The notes under the pieces: generated by a model | The model's input: only the letters and a program-made list of their open reading frames with translations | Databases searched by the model: none | Told to the model about the DNA's origin: nothing | Translations under genes and position numbers: made by a program | In this document: one piece after another, positions 27,512 to 36,757 of the stretch | Position numbering within the stretch: the first letter of the stretch is position 1 | Layout of the letters: each line of letters begins with the position of its first letter | From: Zoogloea oryzae | Lineage (GTDB): Bacteria; Pseudomonadota; Gammaproteobacteria; Burkholderiales; Rhodocyclaceae | Assembly: GCF_030161255.1 (NCBI RefSeq) | Contig: NZ_BSPX01000001.1 | Location: forward strand, 62,001 to 126,000 | Direction of reading: 5' to 3' | Length of the DNA: 64,000 bases

Positions 27512-28675
27512 ATGTCGGGTAGCTTTTTCAGGCTGATCTTCCGCAACGCCTGGCGGCATCGGCTGCGCTCCGGGCTGACGGTGCTGGGCATGGTGGTGGC
27601 GATCCTTGCCTTCGGCCTGCTTGGTACGGTGGTAGACGCGTGGTACGCGGGGGCGGAAGGGGCTGCTGCCAACCGGCTGATCACCCGCAGCTCGATCTCG
27701 CTGGTGTTTCCGCTGCCGCTCACCTACAAGGACAAGATCCGCGCCGTGGACGGCGTGCGCGACCTGAGCTGGGCGAACTGGTTTGGCGGCATCTACAAGG
27801 AGCCGAAGAACTTCTTTGCCCAGTTTGCGGTGGATGGGGAGAGCTACTTCCGGCTGTACCCGGAGTTCGTGGTGCCCGAGGCGCAGATGCGGGATTTCCT
27901 GCGGGATCGCAAGGGCTGCATCGTTGGGCGCAAGCTGGCCGACACCTACGGTTTCAAGGTCGGCGACACCCTGACGCTGAAGGGCACGATCTACGCCGGC
28001 AACTGGGATTTCGTGGTGCGCGGCATCTACGACGGTGCGAAGAAGGGCACCGATCAATCCCAGATGTTCCTCCACTGGGCCTACCTCAACGAGGTGGTCA
28101 AGGCGAAGATGCCCGGCCGGGCCAACAACGTGGGGGTGTTCATCGCCGAAGTGACCGGTGCCGACCAGGTGGCGGCGGTGTCCCGGGCCATCGACGCGGA
28201 GTTCGTCAATTCCCGCGCCGAGACGCTCACCGAGACCGAGAAGGCCTTCCAGCTGGGCTTCGTGGCGATGACCGAGGCCATTGTGGTGGCGATCCGCATC
28301 GTGTCGTATCTGGTGATCTTCATCATCATGGCGGTGATGGCCAACACCATGGCGATGACCGCCCGGGAGCGCACCGCCGAGTACGCCACCCTGAAGGCGC
28401 TGGGGTTCTCGCCGGGCTTCGTGGCGGCGATGATCTGCGGCGAGAGCCTGATGCTGGCGGGCGCCGGCGGGCTGATCGGGATCGGGCTGACCTTTCCGGT
28501 GGCCACAGCCTTTGCGGCAAAAATGGGCACGTTGTTTCCTGTGTTCAACGTCTCCCAGGCCACCGTGCTGCTTCAGGCCGGCTGCGCGCTCACGGTGGGC
28601 GTGGTGGCCGCGCTGCTGCCCATGCGCCGGGTGGCCCGGCTGGCGATCGTGGATGGCTTGAGGGCGGTGGCATGA
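27512..28675 (+). CDS. ABC transporter permease (FtsX/MacB type), first copy
   Basis: This 387-residue inner-membrane permease has one N-terminal helix (residues about 25-45), a periplasmic MacB_PCD-like domain of about 210 residues and three helices in the C-terminal FtsX domain (IRIVSYLVIFIIMAVMANTM, GESLMLAGAGGLIGIGLTF, AGCALTVGVVAALLPMRRV). The coupling motif ERTAEYATLKALGFSPGF is typical. It overlaps the second permease by 4 bases. The 145-base gap to the divergent CBS gene must contain its promoter. Confidence 0.92.
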   Translation: MSGSFFRLIFRNAWRHRLRSGLTVLGMVVAILAFGLLGTVVDAWYAGAEGAAANRLITRSSISLVFPLPLTYKDKIRAVDGVRDLSWANWFGGIYKEPKNFFAQFAVDGESYFRLYPEFVVPEAQMRDFLRDRKGCIVGRKLADTYGFKVGDTLTLKGTIYAGNWDFVVRGIYDGAKKGTDQSQMFLHWAYLNEVVKAKMPGRANNVGVFIAEVTGADQVAAVSRAIDAEFVNSRAETLTETEKAFQLGFVAMTEAIVVAIRIVSYLVIFIIMAVMANTMAMTARERTAEYATLKALGFSPGFVAAMICGESLMLAGAGGLIGIGLTFPVATAFAAKMGTLFPVFNVSQATVLLQAGCALTVGVVAALLPMRRVARLAIVDGLRAVA

Positions 28676-29841
28676 AGGTGATCCCGTTCTCCTACAGCCT
28701 GCGCAACCTGTGGGCCCGGCGGCTCACCACGGCGCTCACGGCCGGTGGCATGGCGCTGGTGGTGTTCGTGTTTGCGGCGGTGCTGATGCTCGATCAGGGC
28801 CTCAAGGAGACATTGGTGGAAACCGGCCAGCCGGACAACGTGGTGGTGATCCGCAAGGGCTCCGAGACCGAAGTCCAGAGCGTGATCGAGCGCGGCCAGG
28901 CGGCGCTGATCGAGAGCCTGCCGCAGATCGCCCGCGGCGGCGGTGGCGTGCCGCTGGTGTCGAAGGAGACGGTGGTGCTCATCACGCTCGCCAAGCGCGA
29001 TTCGGAGAAGCTGGCCAACGTCATCATCCGCGGTGTGGGGCAGGCGGGGGCGCTGCTCCGGCCGCAGCTGCGGATTGCCGAGGGGCGGATGTTTGCGCCG
29101 GGCTCCAACGAGATCATCGTGGGCAGCAGCATCGCGTCGCGCTTCCGGGGCATGGGCCTGGGCGATCCGGTGCGCTTCGGCGGGCGCGACTGGCGGGTGG
29201 TGGGCGTCTTCGATGCGGGCAAGAGCGGCTTCGATTCCGAGATCTGGGGCGACGCCGATCAGCTGCTGCAGACTTTCCGCCGCAATGCGTTTTCGTCGGT
29301 GGTGTTCCGGCTGGCGGATGCGTCGGCGTTTGCCGATGCCCGGCGGACGCTGGAGGACGACCCGCGGCTGACCCTCGAAGCCAAGCTGGAGCGCACCTTC
29401 TACGCCGACCAGTCGGCGATGCTGGCGAACTTCATCAACATCCTGGGGCTCACCCTGTCGGTGATCTTCTCGGTGGGCGCGGTGATCGGCGCGGCGATCA
29501 CCATGTACGCGGCGGTGGCCAGCCGAACCGGCGAGATCGGCACCCTGCGGGCGCTGGGCTTTCGCAAGTCGAGCGTGCTGCTCGCCTTCATGGTCGAGAG
29601 CCTGCTTCTGTCGCTACTGGGCGGGCTTGCCGGCCTGGCGGCGGCGTCGCTGATGCAGGTGTTCACCATCTCGACGATGAACTGGCAGTCGTTTTCCGAG
29701 CTGGCCTTCAGCTTCCGGCTGACTCTGCCCATAGCCGTCAAGACGCTGCTCTTCGCCCTCGGGATGGGGCTGGTGGGTGGTTTCATGCCGGCGGCCCGGG
29801 CGGCCCGGATGAACATCGTCAGCGCGCTGCGGGAGTCCTGA
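28672..29841 (+). CDS. ABC transporter permease (FtsX/MacB type), second copy
   Basis: This 389-residue permease has the same layout as its neighbour: an N-terminal helix (about 21-40), a periplasmic domain, and three C-terminal helices with the coupling sequence RTGEIGTLRALGFRKSSVLLAF. The ATG at 28672 overlaps the upstream stop. Two different permeases imply a heterodimeric transporter served by the single ATPase at 26123. The periplasmic domains are diverged from each other. Substrate unknown; macrolide or lipoprotein-type export is only a family guess. Confidence 0.92.
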   Translation: MKVIPFSYSLRNLWARRLTTALTAGGMALVVFVFAAVLMLDQGLKETLVETGQPDNVVVIRKGSETEVQSVIERGQAALIESLPQIARGGGGVPLVSKETVVLITLAKRDSEKLANVIIRGVGQAGALLRPQLRIAEGRMFAPGSNEIIVGSSIASRFRGMGLGDPVRFGGRDWRVVGVFDAGKSGFDSEIWGDADQLLQTFRRNAFSSVVFRLADASAFADARRTLEDDPRLTLEAKLERTFYADQSAMLANFINILGLTLSVIFSVGAVIGAAITMYAAVASRTGEIGTLRALGFRKSSVLLAFMVESLLLSLLGGLAGLAAASLMQVFTISTMNWQSFSELAFSFRLTLPIAVKTLLFALGMGLVGGFMPAARAARMNIVSALRES

Positions 29842-30006
29842 TCCGCGCTGCGGATGCATAGATGAGAATGTGACCGATTTCGCAGTCGCGTGATTTTCAC
29901 CCCTTGCCGTTGGGATGTCCTCGGGAGAGCGTGAAGTAATCGGCAACGGCGGCCTCGGACGCCTTCTAACCTTTGAGCGTAAGAACTCATTTGCAGGAGG
30001 CTCATC

Positions 30007-30486
30007 ATGGACACCACGCTGATCACGTGCACCGGGCTGCTGGTGCTGATGCTGGCCGCCTGGCAGTTTGTGCGTTCCCGTTCGGGGGCAGATAAATCGA
30101 TTCCTACCGAGTGGATGGTGTCGATCGGCCGCATCGCCAACGACCAGGCCCTCGGCCATCACCGGGATGCCCGTCGCGGCGCGCTGCAGGTCATCCACGC
30201 CCTCAAACGGTCGCCTGCGGGCTCGCCTGTTGCGCACCATGTGCGCATCCGGCTGGCCGGGCTGCTGGCGAAGGACCCGGTCTATCCGGAAGTCGTCCAT
30301 GCGATCCGCACGGCCTGCGTGGTCGAGCCGGCGGTGAGCGAGCTGGCGCTGTGCGTGCGCCTGCGGCACTTCCTGATCGAGGACATCCGCCAGTGCGAAG
30401 AGCTGGCCGAGAATTTCGGGCAGATCCGGCGGCGGGAAACCGGCGCCGAGGCGCTGCTGATCGCGCGATTCCATCACGCAGCCTGA
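30007..30486 (+). CDS. Hypothetical membrane-anchored protein with helical cytoplasmic part
   Basis: I do not recognise this 159-residue protein. It has one N-terminal membrane segment (about 5-22: LITCTGLLVLMLAAWQFV) and then a hydrophilic, histidine- and arginine-rich helical region, with stretches such as GRIANDQALGHHRDARRGAL and HVRIRLAGLLAKDP that might form TPR-like helix pairs. AGGAGG lies 6-7 bases before the ATG, so expression is likely. It is monocistronic with a terminator at 30505-30537. The 165-base region upstream shows no feature I can name. Confidence 0.7.
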   Translation: MDTTLITCTGLLVLMLAAWQFVRSRSGADKSIPTEWMVSIGRIANDQALGHHRDARRGALQVIHALKRSPAGSPVAHHVRIRLAGLLAKDPVYPEVVHAIRTACVVEPAVSELALCVRLRHFLIEDIRQCEELAENFGQIRRRETGAEALLIARFHHAA

Positions 30487-30504
30487 GGCGGCGGTGGATA
30501 GCAG

Positions 30505-30537
30505 TCGGGGCCGGTCCGCTGGGCGGATCGGCCCCGA
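30505..30537. terminator. Hairpin between convergent genes
   Basis: TCGGGGCCGgTCCGC pairs with GCGGATCGGCCCCGA around a 3-base loop, giving a near-perfect 15-bp stem. A short ATTCATTTT follows on the plus strand. It separates the hypothetical gene from the convergent glycosyltransferase gene. Confidence 0.7.
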
Positions 30538-30555
30538 TTCATTTTCGGCGTCGGG

Positions 30556-32103
30556 TCAGAGCAGGTGGATGCGGCAGTCGGTAACCACGGCCGTCCGGGC
30601 CTGCGGGTAGCGCTCGGCGATGCCCCGGGCGAGCTCGGCGTCGTGCCGCGGCGTGGGGCACAGCACGATGGCCGATGGTGCGCTGCGCAGGAAGCGGCCG
30701 GGGTTTTCGAGCACATCGAGCTCCAGCCGCTCCCAATCCGGCACGGTGAGGGAGCGCCGCTCGGAATAGAAGGCGGGCTCGCTGGACCAGTCGAAGCCGT
30801 ACCAGATCACCGGTTTGTCGACAGGCGTGTGGGCTTTGACATAGCTGGCGACGGCGAGGGTTCGCTCGCCGCCGGTGAAGGTCATCCGCTTGAGGTCGAA
30901 GTAGTTGTTGTGGAAGAACACCGCGTTGGAGGCGATGAAGGCGACGAGCACGCCGACACCCATCGCCCTGCGGCCCCACTGGCGCTCACGCAGGACGTAA
31001 ATCACCGCCACGCCGACCGCCACCGACAGGAACACCGAGTTGGCCGTCTGGTAGTAGTTGTGGATGGCGTGCAGGTTGGTGAACAGCAGGAATGGCAGCA
31101 CGAACAGCGCCAGGCTAGCGGCGATGACACGCCGGGCGATCCGGTCGCGCACCACGACAAACGCGGCGATCACGAACAGCAGGCCGATGACGTTGAACGC
31201 TGCCTTCTTGATATTGCGGTTGAACACCACCTTGCCCCAGAAATCACCGGACAGGCGCTGCTCCAGCGTGCCGTAGTTCCAGGCGGAGAGCTTGGCCGAG
31301 GTGAGCAGGGCGCCGATGGGGTTGTCCAGCTTCACCGCGTCCGAGAACTTCACCCATGCCACGCCGAGGATCACCGGAATCAGCACGCTCACCGCCAGCT
31401 TGATCACGAAGCCGGGGACGGGCGCGGCCTGCCGGCGGATCAGCACGAGATAGCCGGCGGCGAGGCCGAAGAGGGCCAGCACGGCTGCGACGGTGGTGAT
31501 CTTCTGGAGCAGCGCGAGGCCGAGGAAGAGGCCGAGAAAGACGAAATCCCGGTTGCTCACGTCCCGCTGGAAAACCTTGAGCGCGTAGTACAGGAAGGCC
31601 AGCGTGAAGCACAGGGCTGCGCCTTCGATCATGAAGGTGCCCGCCCAGAAGAGGTAGATCGGCGAGGTGAGGAAAAGTGCGAGGGAGAAGTCGATGGCGG
31701 CCGGATCGACCTTCAGCCGGCGCAGGCCGCAGCGCAGCGGGATGCAGCACAGCAGCACGAAGATCAGGTTGATGACCCGGCCGGTGGCGGTGAGGGGCGT
31801 GCCGAGGATGCTGGCGGCGGTGGCGACGAGTTGCTGGTAGATCGGAAACTCGAAGGGGATCGACCAGGGCTCGCCGACCACCGGCGTCGGGTAGCGCAGC
31901 GAGAAGCCCTCGAGCTGCAGGTAGTGGGCGGTGAGGGCGGTCTGGGTCTGGCGGAAGCCGTGCTGCTCGAGGATCGGCTGGCCGACGTTGAACAGGTTGA
32001 GCCCGACGATCGCCACCAGGGCCAGCCAGAACAGTAGGCGTGCAGTGCGGGTCAGCCCGTCTGGCATGCGGGCTCCAAAGTCGGCGTGTCCCGGGATGTG
32101 CAT
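30556..32103 (-). CDS. Glycosyltransferase family 39 (ArnT/PMT-like) membrane protein
   Basis: The 515-residue polytopic inner-membrane protein has the PMT_2/ArnT fold pattern: an N-terminal helix, then a periplasmic loop with HGFRQTQTALTA, then at least nine more helices and a soluble C-terminal part (about 400-515). The catalytic acidic residue of GT39-type enzymes usually sits in the first loop; here the loop has EQHGFRQTQTA, a variant often seen in GT83/GT39-like bacterial proteins. It would transfer a sugar from a polyprenyl-phosphate donor to lipid or protein. No surface-polysaccharide genes adjoin it. Confidence 0.82.
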   Translation of the reverse strand: MHIPGHADFGARMPDGLTRTARLLFWLALVAIVGLNLFNVGQPILEQHGFRQTQTALTAHYLQLEGFSLRYPTPVVGEPWSIPFEFPIYQQLVATAASILGTPLTATGRVINLIFVLLCCIPLRCGLRRLKVDPAAIDFSLALFLTSPIYLFWAGTFMIEGAALCFTLAFLYYALKVFQRDVSNRDFVFLGLFLGLALLQKITTVAAVLALFGLAAGYLVLIRRQAAPVPGFVIKLAVSVLIPVILGVAWVKFSDAVKLDNPIGALLTSAKLSAWNYGTLEQRLSGDFWGKVVFNRNIKKAAFNVIGLLFVIAAFVVVRDRIARRVIAASLALFVLPFLLFTNLHAIHNYYQTANSVFLSVAVGVAVIYVLRERQWGRRAMGVGVLVAFIASNAVFFHNNYFDLKRMTFTGGERTLAVASYVKAHTPVDKPVIWYGFDWSSEPAFYSERRSLTVPDWERLELDVLENPGRFLRSAPSAIVLCPTPRHDAELARGIAERYPQARTAVVTDCRIHLL

Positions 32104-32145
32104 GGTGGGGCGCGCGGCCGGCGGTGTGTGCCGCCGGCGCGGGGC

Positions 32146-32982
32146 TCAGATTTCGAGGTTGTCGATCAGGCGGGTGGCACCGAGTTTGGCGGCGCCCAGC
32201 ACGACCAGCGGGCCATCGGCGGCATCCTTGGGCGGGTGCAGGTCGCTGCGGCGGCGGATCGAGATGTAGTCGGGCTGCCAGCCGTGGGCAGCGAGCTCGG
32301 CCACGGCCTCGGTTTCGAGGCGCAGGAAATCGTGCTCGCCGGCATTGATGCGTTCGCGGATCCACTTGAGCTGGCGTTGCAGGCGCGGGGCTTCGGCGCG
32401 CTGCTCTGGCGTCAGGTACCCGTTGCGGGACGACAGGGCGAGGCCGTCGTCGGCGCGGCTGGTTTCGCCGCGGATGATCTCGATGGGCAGGGCGAATTCC
32501 CGGACCATGTTGGTGATGATCATCAGCTGCTGGTAATCCTTCTTGCCGAACAGCGCCACCTGGGGCTGGACGATGTTGAACAGCTTGAGCACCACCGTGG
32601 CCATACCGCGGAAGTGGCCGGGCCGGGCGGCGCCGTCGAGGATGTCGGTGTGGGCCGGGTTGGGCTCGACGTGGTAGCGCTGGGGCTCGGGGTACATCTC
32701 CTTCTCGTCGGGGGCGAAAAGGTGATCGACGCCGGCCTGGGTGAGGCGCGCGCAATCGTTCTGGAAGGTGCGCGGGTACTTGTCGAAGTCTTCGTTAGGG
32801 CCGAACTGCAGGCGGTTCACGAAGATGCTCGCCACCACGATGTCGGCGTGCTCGCGGGCCTGGCGCATCAGCGAGATGTGGCCGTCGTGCAGGTTGCCCA
32901 TGGTGGGCACGAAGGCGACGCGGGCGGTCGGGTTGGCGGCGAGGGCGGCGCGCAGGCCGGCGATGGTCGGATGGATCTGCAT
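32146..32982 (-). CDS. panC: Pantothenate synthetase (pantoate-beta-alanine ligase)
   Basis: PanC joins pantoate and beta-alanine using ATP to form pantothenate, the CoA precursor. The 278-residue protein has VPTMGNLHDGHISLM (HIGH-like), FVNRLQFGPNEDFDKYPR, LFGKKDYQQL and the KMSKS-like region SRADDGLALSSRN. It follows panB by 7 bases at the end of the pcnB-folK-panB-panC operon. Confidence 0.98.
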   Translation of the reverse strand: MQIHPTIAGLRAALAANPTARVAFVPTMGNLHDGHISLMRQAREHADIVVASIFVNRLQFGPNEDFDKYPRTFQNDCARLTQAGVDHLFAPDEKEMYPEPQRYHVEPNPAHTDILDGAARPGHFRGMATVVLKLFNIVQPQVALFGKKDYQQLMIITNMVREFALPIEIIRGETSRADDGLALSSRNGYLTPEQRAEAPRLQRQLKWIRERINAGEHDFLRLETEAVAELAAHGWQPDYISIRRRSDLHPPKDAADGPLVVLGAAKLGATRLIDNLEI

Positions 32983-32989
32983 GGCGGGA

Positions 32990-33808
32990 TCAGTAGCTGT
33001 GTTCGGGGCCGGGGAAGCGCGACTCGCGCACGTCGGTCACGTAGCGGGTGACGGCTTCGTCGATGCTCGACGCGCCTTCCATGAAGTTCTTGGCGAAGCG
33101 CGGACGCTTGCCCGGGAAGACGCCGATCAGGTCGTGCAGCACCAGTACCTGGCCGTGGCAATCCACGCCTGCGCCGATGCCGATGGTGGCCATGGTGTTG
33201 AGGCTGTTGGTGATGTCGGCGGCGAGCTGCGAGGGCACCATCTCCATCACCACGAGGGCCGCGCCGGCCTGTTCGAGCGCCAGGGCGTCGGCCTTCAGCA
33301 CGGCGGCGCCGGCATCGCTCTTGCCTTGCACCCGGTAGCCGCCCAGCTGATGCACCGACTGGGGGGTGAGGCCGATGTGGGCACACACCGGCACGCCGCG
33401 CTCGACCAGGAAACGCACGGTTTCGGCCATGAAGGCGCCGCCTTCGAGCTTGACCATCTGGGCGCCGGCGGCCATCAGGCGGACGGCGTTGCGCATGGCC
33501 TGCTCGGGGCTCTCGGCATAGCTGCCGAAGGGCATGTCGGTGACGACGAAGGTGCGGTTGGCGCCGCGGCTGACGCATTCGGTGTGGTAAGCCATCTGCT
33601 CGAGGGTGACCGGCAGGGTGGTCTTCTGGCCCTGAAGCACATTGCCCAGGGAATCACCCACCAAGATCACATCGACGCCGCAGCGTTCGAGGAGCGCCGC
33701 GAAGCTGGCGTCGTAGCCGGTGAGCATGACGATCTTGCGGCCTTCGGCGCGCATCTTGCCGAGCTCGAAAAGGGTGACGGGTTTGGTGTTGTCCTGCAGA
33801 TAGCTCAT
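32990..33808 (-). CDS. panB: 3-methyl-2-oxobutanoate hydroxymethyltransferase
   Basis: PanB adds a hydroxymethyl group from methylene-THF to ketoisovalerate in pantothenate synthesis. The 272 residues show the metal-binding VGDSLGNVLQG, the motif LTGYDASFAALLERCGVD at the N-terminus, and GGAFMAETVRFLVERGVPVCAHIGLTPQ. Length and order next to panC are standard. Confidence 0.98.
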   Translation of the reverse strand: MSYLQDNTKPVTLFELGKMRAEGRKIVMLTGYDASFAALLERCGVDVILVGDSLGNVLQGQKTTLPVTLEQMAYHTECVSRGANRTFVVTDMPFGSYAESPEQAMRNAVRLMAAGAQMVKLEGGAFMAETVRFLVERGVPVCAHIGLTPQSVHQLGGYRVQGKSDAGAAVLKADALALEQAGAALVVMEMVPSQLAADITNSLNTMATIGIGAGVDCHGQVLVLHDLIGVFPGKRPRFAKNFMEGASSIDEAVTRYVTDVRESRFPGPEHSY

Positions 33809-33911
33809 GACGGTTCCTCCTCGCGGCGGCAGTTAACCCCAAACTTGTGCGCGGCACAAGCGGGCGTCGGGTGCGAAAGGTCGGGAGATGGCGGGTGGTG
33901 GCGTCGGGGCG

Positions 33912-34550
33912 TCAGCCGGCGTAGCCGAAAAATTCCCGGTAGCTGCGCATGGCCTGCAGGCGGGAATACAGCAGCTCGAAATCCTCGTCCTTGTCGACGG
34001 GATTGAGGGATTCGGCGTTCACGATGAACAGCGGCGCCGCATCGTAATGGTGGAAGAAGGTGGCGTAGCGCTCGGCCACGCGCTGCAGGTAGGCTTCGCT
34101 GATCTTGCGCTCGGATTCGACGCCGCGGCGGCGCACCCGGTCGATCAGAATGTCGGGTTGGGCCTGCAGGTAGATCACCAGATCGGGCTTGCGCACGCTG
34201 GGCTTCAGGCGGTCGTAGAGCTGGCGGTAGAGCTGGAGCTCGTCTTCCGCGAGGTTGAGCTCGGCGAAGAGCGGGTCCTTGTCGATCAGGAAGTCGGAGA
34301 CGATGCGCCGGAAGGGATCGTGGGCGTGATCGAAGGCGGCGAGCTGTTCGCTGCGCTGGAACAGGAAGGCGATCTGGGTGGGCAGGCCCCAGCGTTCCAT
34401 GTTCTGGTAGAAACGGCCCAGAAACGGATTGGCTGCCGGGTTTTCGAGCAGCAGATCGGCGTTGATGCGCGCGGCGAGGCGCTTCGCGAGAGTCGTCTTG
34501 CCAGCACCGATGGGGCCTTCGACGACGATGTAGCGCGCTTTATCGAACAT
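33912..34550 (-). CDS. Deoxynucleoside kinase (deoxyadenosine/deoxyguanosine kinase family)
   Basis: This 212-residue P-loop kinase has Walker A GPIGAGKTTLAKRLA near the N-terminus, the nucleoside-pocket sequence NPFLGRFYQNMERWGLPTQ, the (D/E)R(S/Y)-type motif as KDPLFAELNLAEDE and the lid region DRVRRRGVESERKI. It phosphorylates deoxynucleosides for salvage; the specificity is not determined. It lies inside the pcnB-folK-panBC group, a position seen in related betaproteobacteria. Confidence 0.9.
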   Translation of the reverse strand: MFDKARYIVVEGPIGAGKTTLAKRLAARINADLLLENPAANPFLGRFYQNMERWGLPTQIAFLFQRSEQLAAFDHAHDPFRRIVSDFLIDKDPLFAELNLAEDELQLYRQLYDRLKPSVRKPDLVIYLQAQPDILIDRVRRRGVESERKISEAYLQRVAERYATFFHHYDAAPLFIVNAESLNPVDKDEDFELLYSRLQAMRSYREFFGYAG

Positions 34551-34566
34551 GGGGTGTCTCCGCCTT

Positions 34567-34908
34567 TCAGGCGCGGAAGATGAAGTACACGGCGCCTAGG
34601 ATACACAGGGCCGCCCACAGATAGTCAAGCTTGAGGGGTTGCTGCATGTAGAAAACGGCGAAGGGGACGAACACCGTGAGGGTGATCACCTCCTGCATGA
34701 TCTTCAGCTGGGCGAGATTGAGTTCCTGGGCGCCGATGCGGTTGGCCGGCACCTGCAGGAGGTACTCGAACAGCGCGATGCCCCAGCTAACGAAGGCTGC
34801 GATGTACCACGGATAGGTGGCGAGATTCTTCAGGTGGCCGTACCACGCGAAGGTCATGAAGACATTCGAGGCGGCCAGCAGCAGGCTGGTCTGGGCCCAG
34901 ATCGGCAT
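34567..34908 (-). CDS. DUF486 / DMT-family small membrane protein
   Basis: The 113-residue protein has four hydrophobic helices and matches DUF486, a half-size relative of the drug/metabolite transporter superfamily. Family marks are FMTFAWYGHLKN, the central VPANRIGAQELNLAQLKIMQEV and the final YLWAALCILGAVYFIF. Function is unknown. Its start overlaps the folK stop by one base (TAATG). Confidence 0.9.
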   Translation of the reverse strand: MPIWAQTSLLLAASNVFMTFAWYGHLKNLATYPWYIAAFVSWGIALFEYLLQVPANRIGAQELNLAQLKIMQEVITLTVFVPFAVFYMQQPLKLDYLWAALCILGAVYFIFRA

Positions 34909-35414
34909 TACATCGGCTCGCTGCGGGAGATTTCCTGGCTGGCCACACTGGGGACGAAATCCTGCGCCGGGCCGAGGCCGGGAAGAACGACGTCCGGGGC
35001 GATCTCGACGAGGGGCAGCAGCACGAAGGCGCGTTCGTGCATGCGCGGGTGGGGCAGGGTGAGCTCCGGGCTGGTCATCGTCGTGTCGCCGTGGAGCAGC
35101 AGATCGAGATCGAGCGTGCGCGGGGCGTTGGGCACGCTGCGCACCCGGCCGTGACGGGCTTCGATGGCGAGGAGGGCGTAGAGCAGATCGAGCGGCTCAA
35201 GGGTGGTGTCGACGGACACCACCGCGTTGATGAAATCAGGCTGATCCACCAGCCCGACCGGCGCGCTGCGATACAGGGACGAACGGGCGACGACGGTGGT
35301 GCCCGGCAGGGTGTCGAGGTCGACGACGGCAGCCCGCAGATGGCGGACCGGCTCGCCGATGTTGGCGCCCAGCGCCACGTAGGCGCGGGTGCGCGCGGGC
35401 ACTGCGCTGCTCAT
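34908..35414 (-). CDS. folK: 2-amino-4-hydroxy-6-hydroxymethyldihydropteridine pyrophosphokinase
   Basis: FolK transfers pyrophosphate from ATP to 6-hydroxymethyl-dihydropterin in folate synthesis. The 168-residue protein has AYVALGANIGEPVRHLRAA, SSLYRSAPVGLVDQPDFINA and the diagnostic RTLDLDLLLHGD followed by LPHPRMHERAFVL. The ATG at 35414 overlaps the pcnB stop by 4 bases; the open frame upstream runs antisense-like inside pcnB. Confidence 0.97.
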   Translation of the reverse strand: MSSAVPARTRAYVALGANIGEPVRHLRAAVVDLDTLPGTTVVARSSLYRSAPVGLVDQPDFINAVVSVDTTLEPLDLLYALLAIEARHGRVRSVPNAPRTLDLDLLLHGDTTMTSPELTLPHPRMHERAFVLLPLVEIAPDVVLPGLGPAQDFVPSVASQEISRSEPM

Positions 35415-36757
35415 GCGTCGGCCGGCGGGTTGCTGCCTGAGCCCGAGGGCTTGCGACGACGACGGCGTTTCTTGGCGGTGCCGGCCTTGTCGGGGACGAG
35501 CATGGACTCGCGGGAGTCCGGGTTGGCGTCGGCGAAGGCGTCCCACCAGTCGGGAAGCTCCATCGGAATCTCGCCCGACTGGGCGCGCAGGCGCAGGAAA
35601 TCCCAGCCGGCGCGATAACGCGGTTGCTCGAGCAGGCGGTAGGGCGTCTTGCCGGCGCGCTTTTCGAAGCGCGGCTGGAGGGCCCAGATTTCCTTGATGT
35701 CGCCGGCGATGCGGCGGGTGATGGCGAGTTTGCCGGATTGCTTGTCGAGCACCGCGTCCATCGCGTCGAAGAGCGCGGGCTGCGAATGGGCGCCGTCGGC
35801 CTTGCGGGCTTCCCAGTCGGCCAGCACCTCGTGCCACAGCAGGGTGGCGAACAGGAAGCCGGGAGACACGGGCTTGCCCTGACGGACGCGATCGTCGGTG
35901 TTCTCCAGCGACAGCCACACGAAGCGTTCTCCCAACGGCTGTTCGAGGATCACATCCAGCAGCGGCAGCAGGCCGTGGTGCAGGCCTTCCTCGCGCAGCT
36001 GGCGCAGGCACTTGACAGCGTGGCCGGACATCAGCAGCTTGAGCATCTCGTCGAAGAGACGCGCCGGCGGCACGTTTTCGAGGAGTTCGGCCATCTCGCG
36101 GATCGGCGCACGGGCGGCCGGGTCGATGGACAGGCCGAGCTTGGCGCCCAGGCGGGCGGCGCGGAGCATGCGCACCGGATCTTCGCGGTAGCGCACGCGC
36201 GGGTCGCCGATCATGCGCAGCGTTTTTTGCTGGAGATCGGCCACGCCGTGGTGGTAGTCGATGACGGTTTCGTCGGTCGGGTTGTAGTACAGCGCGTTGA
36301 CGGTGAAGTCGCGGCGGGTGGCGTCTTCGGCCATGCTGCCGAACACGTTGTCGCGCAGCACGCGGCCGTGCTCGTCGGTCTCGGTGGATTCGGCGTCCTG
36401 CATGGCGCGGAAGGTGGAGACTTCGATGGTCTCCGGGCCGCTCATCACGTGGACGATCTTGAAGCGGCGGCCGATGATCCGCGAGCGGCGGAACAGGGCG
36501 CGGACTTCTTCGGGCGTGGCGCTGGTGGCCACGTCGAAATCCTTAGGCGTCTGGCCGACGATGATGTCGCGCACCGCGCCGCCCACGACGTAGGCCTTGT
36601 GGCCGGCTTCCTGCAGCACCGTGCAGACCTTGTTGGCGGCGGGGGAAATCTGCTCCCGGCGGACGCCATGGCGGCTGACGGGAATCACGGCAGGTTCGGG
36701 AAGGGCGTTGGCGGGTGCGGCGCGGCGGAAAACCCGGCGCAGCAGTTTGCGGATCAT
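35411..36757 (-). CDS. pcnB: Poly(A) polymerase I
   Basis: PcnB adds poly(A) tails that promote RNA decay. The 448-residue protein has the nucleotidyltransferase motifs YVVGGAVRDIIVG and KDFDVATSATPEEV, the RNA/head region DATRRDFTVNALYYNP and REDPVRMLRAARLGAKL. The C-terminus is basic (KKRRRRRKPSGSG), as is usual for PAP I. I chose the ATG at 36757; another in-frame ATG at 36793 would add 12 residues. It heads the operon and is divergent from hyi. Confidence 0.95.
   Translation of the reverse strand: MIRKLLRRVFRRAAPANALPEPAVIPVSRHGVRREQISPAANKVCTVLQEAGHKAYVVGGAVRDIIVGQTPKDFDVATSATPEEVRALFRRSRIIGRRFKIVHVMSGPETIEVSTFRAMQDAESTETDEHGRVLRDNVFGSMAEDATRRDFTVNALYYNPTDETVIDYHHGVADLQQKTLRMIGDPRVRYREDPVRMLRAARLGAKLGLSIDPAARAPIREMAELLENVPPARLFDEMLKLLMSGHAVKCLRQLREEGLHHGLLPLLDVILEQPLGERFVWLSLENTDDRVRQGKPVSPGFLFATLLWHEVLADWEARKADGAHSQPALFDAMDAVLDKQSGKLAITRRIAGDIKEIWALQPRFEKRAGKTPYRLLEQPRYRAGWDFLRLRAQSGEIPMELPDWWDAFADANPDSRESMLVPDKAGTAKKRRRRRKPSGSGSNPPADA

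Noticed and set aside
32109..32141. GC-rich hairpin after panC as terminator
   Set aside because: The stem GCCGGCGG/CCGCCGGC is present, but no T-run follows on the minus strand and GC content alone can give such stems here; not strong enough to list.
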